A program made the translations under genes and the position numbers. From contig JALSHN010000071.1 of assembly GCA_026982215.1 (NCBI GenBank), positions 1 to 5,169 of the forward strand: a DNA stretch of 5,169 bases, read 5' to 3'. The first letter of the stretch is position 1. Every line of letters begins with the position of its first letter. This DNA is from Gammaproteobacteria bacterium. Its GTDB lineage: Bacteria; Pseudomonadota; Gammaproteobacteria; S012-40. The notes beneath the pieces were generated by a model, which worked only from the letters and a program-made list of their open reading frames with translations, did not search any database and was not told the origin of the DNA. This document shows, one piece after another, positions 1-5,169 of the stretch.

Positions 1-2
1 TG

Positions 3-464
3 CTGGGGGAGGGTCCCGAGGCTGAGGATGAGACCAGCAGCGGCTTCACGGTGAGCGAAGAGGCCCCAATCTCGGAACGAGGAGAAACCGACTCCGCCCT
101 CGACAACGACCTCGCCGGCATCGCCCCCGCCGACGACGACACCCCCCTGGACACCCTCGCCCCGGCTGCGGCCGCCACCGCGGCCGCCGGCGCCCTGCCC
201 TTACTGCGCCAGCGTCTGGAGGCCCATCTCAGCCAGCGCATGGACGAAGTCCTCCACGAGACCGTCACCCTGTTGGTGCACGAACTGGAGGCCCAGATCG
301 CCGAACGGGTGGAAGGCGTGCTCATGGAGACCCTGGAAGAGGCCCTCCCCCGGCTGATGGGCCAATTCACCGAAGGCCTGCGCGCCGAAATCCAGCCCCG
401 ACTGCGGGAACAGATCCCCCGGCTGATGGCCGAAATCCTCGACTCGGGCGAAAAAGACGCCTAG
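3..464 (+). CDS. Uncharacterised small acidic helical protein, 5' end probably outside the window
   Basis: I do not recognise this protein. The reading frame is open from the window's left edge (first whole codon at 3) to the TAG at 462-464, so the true start may lie upstream. The best start inside the window is GTG at 51, giving 137 residues, but it has no clear Shine-Dalgarno sequence at the usual distance. Codons 3-50 already show the high GC3 of real coding sequence in this frame. Counting from the GTG, residues about 1-35 are rich in Asp and Glu. Residues about 36-50 form an Ala/Pro-rich linker. Residues about 50-132 look like long amphipathic helices with many Leu, Glu and Arg, including two copies of a PRLM motif 23 residues apart. 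There is no signal peptide, membrane segment or catalytic motif. In many gammaproteobacteria holC precedes valS and small uncharacterised genes can sit between them; by position this could be such a gene, which is inference only. Confidence 0.7.
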   Translation: MGEGPEAEDETSSGFTVSEEAPISERGETDSALDNDLAGIAPADDDTPLDTLAPAAAATAAAGALPLLRQRLEAHLSQRMDEVLHETVTLLVHELEAQIAERVEGVLMETLEEALPRLMGQFTEGLRAEIQPRLREQIPRLMAEILDSGEKDA

Positions 465-492
465 ATCCGGTAAACTTCCCTCCATCCCAACC

Positions 493-523
493 GCGGGCAG
501 GCACTCCCTGCCCGCTGTCTTTT
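493..523 (+). terminator. Intrinsic terminator-like hairpin ahead of valS
   Basis: The arms GCGGGCAGG (493-501) and CCTGCCCGC (507-515) form a perfect 9-bp, GC-rich stem with a 5-base CACTC loop. The following bases are TGTCTTTT (516-523), a modest T-run on the plus strand. There is no T-run on the opposite side, so the signal points rightward. It begins 29 bases after the stop of the upstream small gene and ends 26 bases before the valS ATG. It could end the upstream transcript. It could instead sit in the valS leader and reduce readthrough into valS, because too little space remains after it for a promoter of normal size. The T-run is interrupted by G and C near the stem, so its strength is uncertain. 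Confidence 0.65.
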
Positions 524-549
524 GGCCGAAGCGAAAACACCAAGAGCCC

Positions 550-3339
<2,790 letters not shown>

Positions 3340-3340
3340 C

Positions 3341-4129
3341 TCAGTCGCAAGACGCCAGCCCCGGCCACAGCTCGGGCAACTGCCCCAGACTGGGCAGGCA
3401 GGCATCGGGACGCACCGCCCCCTGGAGATCCTCGGGGCGGTACTTGCCCGTCTGCACCAACACCCCAGCCAAGCCCGCCGCCTGGGCCCCACCCACGTCG
3501 GTCACCACGTCGTCCCCCAGCATCGCCACCCGGGCCGGCGCCAACCCCAACACCTCGCACGCCGCGAGAAAGAACTCCCGCGCCGGCTTACCCATCACCA
3601 CCGGCGTCTTGTCGCTGGCATAGGCCAGGGCCTGCACGAAAGGCCCCGTGTCCAGCCGCAGACCGTCCGGTGCCCGCCAATAGCGGGTCATCCCCAGGGC
3701 CAGCAAGGCACAGCCCTCCCCCTCCATCAACAAGCGGAAGGCCCGGTTCAAGGTCTGGAAGTCCCAGCCCTCCCCCAGATCCCCCACCACCACTGCGCGC
3801 ACCGCGCCAGCCTCTCCCGACGTCAGCCCGGCAAACTCCACCGCCGTCGCCTCGGGGACGAACAAAGCCACCGGCTCCATCTCCTGGGCCTGGATCCAGC
3901 GCCGCGCCACCACCGGGGGGGTCAAAATTCGCTCTTTTTCAACCTGGATCCCCATACGGGCCAGTTTCGCCACCAAGGCCTCCCGGGGACGCGACGTGGT
4001 ATTGGTGAGGAACAGATGGGGAACCCCCTGCCGTTGCAGCCATTGCACCGCCGCCACCGCCCCCGGCAGGGCCTCGTCGCCCACATACACCACCCCATCC
4101 AGATCGATGAGCAATCCCGATACCTGCAT
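3341..4129 (-). CDS. HAD subclass IIA phosphatase, LHPP-like (TIGR01458-type)
   Basis: This 262-residue protein is a haloacid dehalogenase superfamily hydrolase, expected to be a cytoplasmic Mg2+-dependent phosphatase. Visible motifs are: motif I DLDGV, with nucleophile Asp9 and acid/base Asp11; motif II LTNTTS, with Thr42 and Asn43; motif III Lys181 in MGKPAREFF; and motif IV GDDVVTDVGGAQ, with Asp206, Asp207 and Asp211. It ends with the VQTGKYRPEDL segment usual in subclass IIA. The C2-type cap lies between motifs II and III (about residues 75-175). Length and motif wording resemble human LHPP (phospholysine/phosphohistidine/pyrophosphate phosphatase) and its bacterial relatives. NagD and phosphoglycolate phosphatase are close alternatives in the same subclass, so the substrate is unknown. 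The ATG at 4129 is the first possible start, because an in-frame TGA lies two codons upstream, and it has a good Shine-Dalgarno sequence. The stop codon is separated from the convergent valS stop by one base. The same-strand aminotransferase lies 139 bases upstream. Confidence 0.9.
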   Translation of the reverse strand: MQVSGLLIDLDGVVYVGDEALPGAVAAVQWLQRQGVPHLFLTNTTSRPREALVAKLARMGIQVEKERILTPPVVARRWIQAQEMEPVALFVPEATAVEFAGLTSGEAGAVRAVVVGDLGEGWDFQTLNRAFRLLMEGEGCALLALGMTRYWRAPDGLRLDTGPFVQALAYASDKTPVVMGKPAREFFLAACEVLGLAPARVAMLGDDVVTDVGGAQAAGLAGVLVQTGKYRPEDLQGAVRPDACLPSLGQLPELWPGLASCD

Positions 4130-4268
4130 CCCTCATACCCCTGACCACAACGCACACCGGCTAAAAGCATAGAAAAGCCAGCTGGGACAGCCACAGAGAA
4201 ACATCACCCAGGGGCGCGATCCGCTCAGCACGGAGCGGCGACAAAGACTATCGGGCAGAGGGGAATGG
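4130..4268. other. Intergenic gap between aminotransferase stop and HAD start
   Basis: This 139-base stretch holds no convincing gene and is visibly richer in A and T than its surroundings. It contains a perfect 6-bp inverted repeat, CCGCTC (4221-4226) and GAGCGG (4233-4238), with a 6-base loop. No T-run follows on either strand, so it is not a standard intrinsic terminator. On the plus strand AAAAGC occurs twice (4163-4168 and 4173-4178), exactly 10 bases apart. On the minus strand a weak TATGCT, resembling a -10 box, overlaps these repeats (4172-4167), but no matching -35 box was seen. A HAD promoter here is possible but not demonstrated. Confidence 0.5.
4138..4142 (-). promoter_or_regulatory. 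Shine-Dalgarno sequence of the HAD phosphatase gene
   Basis: On the minus strand AGGGG lies 8 bases before the ATG at 4129-4127, a normal spacing. A second purine run, GAGGG, directly abuts the ATG and is too close to serve. The site supports the chosen start over the nearby out-of-frame ATG at 4136-4134. Confidence 0.6.
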
Positions 4269-5169
4269 TCAAAGCGCCGACAACACCCGCGCCATTCGCG
4301 CCAGGGCCTCGTCCAGTTGCGCCTGGGACGTGGCGAAGGACAAACGCAGATGGCCCGGAGCTCCGAAGGCACTACCCGGCACCAAGGCCACCTCGGCCTG
4401 CTCCAGCAGATACTCGCTCAGCGCCACATCGTCCTCGAGCCCCAGGTTGGCAATGGCCCCGGAGCAATCGGGGAACAGATAGAACGCCCCCTCGGCGGGG
4501 CGACAGCTCACCCCGGGCAAGGCATTCAAGGCCTCGAGCACCGCATCGTGGCGGCGCTTGAACACCGCGCACATCGCCTGGATGAAACCCTGTTCGCCGT
4601 TCAAGGCGGCGGTGGCGGCGGCCTGGGAGATGGACGCCGGGTTGGAAGTGCTCTGCGACTGGATACGCTTCATCGCTCCGATGAGCGCCTTGGGGCCGGC
4701 GGCGTAACCGATGCGCCAACCGGTCATGGAATAGGCCTTGGAGACCCCGTTCAACACCACCGTACGCGGCTTCAGTTCCGGGCAGGCGTTGACGATGTTG
4801 CTAAACCGCGGCTGCCCCCAGAGGATGTGCTCGTAGATATCATCCGAGGCCACCACCACCTGGGGATGGCGTAACAACACCTCTCCCAGCGCCGCCAATT
4901 CCGCCTCGGAATACACCGCCCCGGTGGGGTTGGATGGGCTGTTGATCACCACCAGGCGGGTGGCCGGGGTGATGGCCGCCTCCAATTGCTCCGGAGTGAG
5001 TTTGAAACCCTGCTCCTGAGTCGCGGCCACGATCACCGGCCGTGCCCCGGCCAGCTCCACCATCGGCGGATAAGAGACCCAATAAGGCGCCGGGATCACC
5101 ACCTCGTCTCCGGGGGACAACAGGGCCTGACAGAGATTGAAAAAGCTGTGTTTGCCCCCACAAGAGACC
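4269..5169 (-). CDS. Aspartate aminotransferase, class I PLP-dependent (5' end missing)
   Basis: This fold-type I pyridoxal-phosphate enzyme is expected to move the amino group between aspartate and 2-oxoglutarate in the cytoplasm. The frame runs open off the right edge; 299 residues are visible of an expected 390-400, so about 95 N-terminal residues are missing. Numbering from the first whole codon (5168-5166), visible motifs are: GGKHSFFN near the start; APYWVSYP (27-34) with the aromatic residue that stacks on PLP (Trp30); NSPSNPTG (76-83) with Asn80; SDDIYEH with Asp109 and Tyr112; the Schiff-base Lys144 in SKAYSMTGWRIGY (codon 4739-4737); and Arg275 in GHLRLSFATS, which binds the substrate alpha-carboxylate. 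All catalytic residues in view are present. The PYWVSYP and GGK wording is typical of the Thermus-type Ib (gamma) aspartate aminotransferases rather than E. coli AspC. Some members of that group also use prephenate. A TTG at 5120 is internal, not the start. Confidence 0.93.
   Translation of the reverse strand, partial: VSCGGKHSFFNLCQALLSPGDEVVIPAPYWVSYPPMVELAGARPVIVAATQEQGFKLTPEQLEAAITPATRLVVINSPSNPTGAVYSEAELAALGEVLLRHPQVVVASDDIYEHILWGQPRFSNIVNACPELKPRTVVLNGVSKAYSMTGWRIGYAAGPKALIGAMKRIQSQSTSNPASISQAAATAALNGEQGFIQAMCAVFKRRHDAVLEALNALPGVSCRPAEGAFYLFPDCSGAIANLGLEDDVALSEYLLEQAEVALVPGSAFGAPGHLRLSFATSQAQLDEALARMARVLSAL

Noticed and set aside
4221..4238. A 6-bp inverted repeat as a terminator for the aminotransferase
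   Set aside because: The stem is short and no T-run follows on either strand.
4133..4372. A 79-codon minus-strand frame crossing the gap between the aminotransferase and HAD genes
   Set aside because: Most of it overlaps the certain aminotransferase in another frame, it has no good ribosome-binding site, and its Cys/Arg/Trp-rich product looks non-coding.
5118..5120. TTG as the start codon of the aminotransferase
   Set aside because: The upstream in-frame codons to the window edge encode the conserved GGKHSFFN region of the family, so the gene clearly continues past the window.

Overview
The window is about 5.2 kb of GC-rich DNA (roughly two thirds G+C by eye). It has dense bacterial gene packing and a strong preference for C or G at third codon positions. 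It carries four protein-coding genes, two of them cut by the window edges. No RNA gene, mobile element, CRISPR array, integrase or restriction/defence gene was seen. The valyl-tRNA synthetase and aspartate aminotransferase sequences, and the gene order around valS, fit a high-GC gammaproteobacterium. That placement is inferred from recalled family sequences, not from a search.

Layout, left to right. (1) Positions 3-464, plus strand: the C-terminal part or all of a small acidic, helix-rich protein that I do not recognise. (2) Positions 465-549: a short gap containing a strong hairpin with a T-run (493-523), shaped like an intrinsic terminator or attenuator. (3) Positions 550-3339, plus strand: a complete valS with intact synthetic, editing and tRNA-binding motifs. 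(4) Positions 3341-4129, minus strand: a complete HAD subclass IIA phosphatase of the LHPP-like type. It converges on valS with one base between the two stop codons. (5) Positions 4130-4268: a 139-base gap with no gene. (6) Positions 4269-5169, minus strand: the C-terminal three quarters of a class I PLP-dependent aspartate aminotransferase (subgroup Ib/gamma type), whose start lies beyond the right edge.

Functionally this is a housekeeping region. valS charges tRNA-Val, and the aminotransferase interconverts aspartate/oxaloacetate and glutamate/2-oxoglutarate. The HAD protein is probably a small-molecule or phospho-amino-acid phosphatase of uncertain substrate. Nothing shows that these genes form one pathway. 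The aminotransferase and HAD genes run the same way and could be co-transcribed, although the gap between them is wide for an operon.

I looked for an undescribed system and did not find convincing evidence of one. The points most worth a second look are the terminator-like hairpin just ahead of valS, the uncharacterised acidic gene before it, and the back-to-back valS/HAD stop codons.
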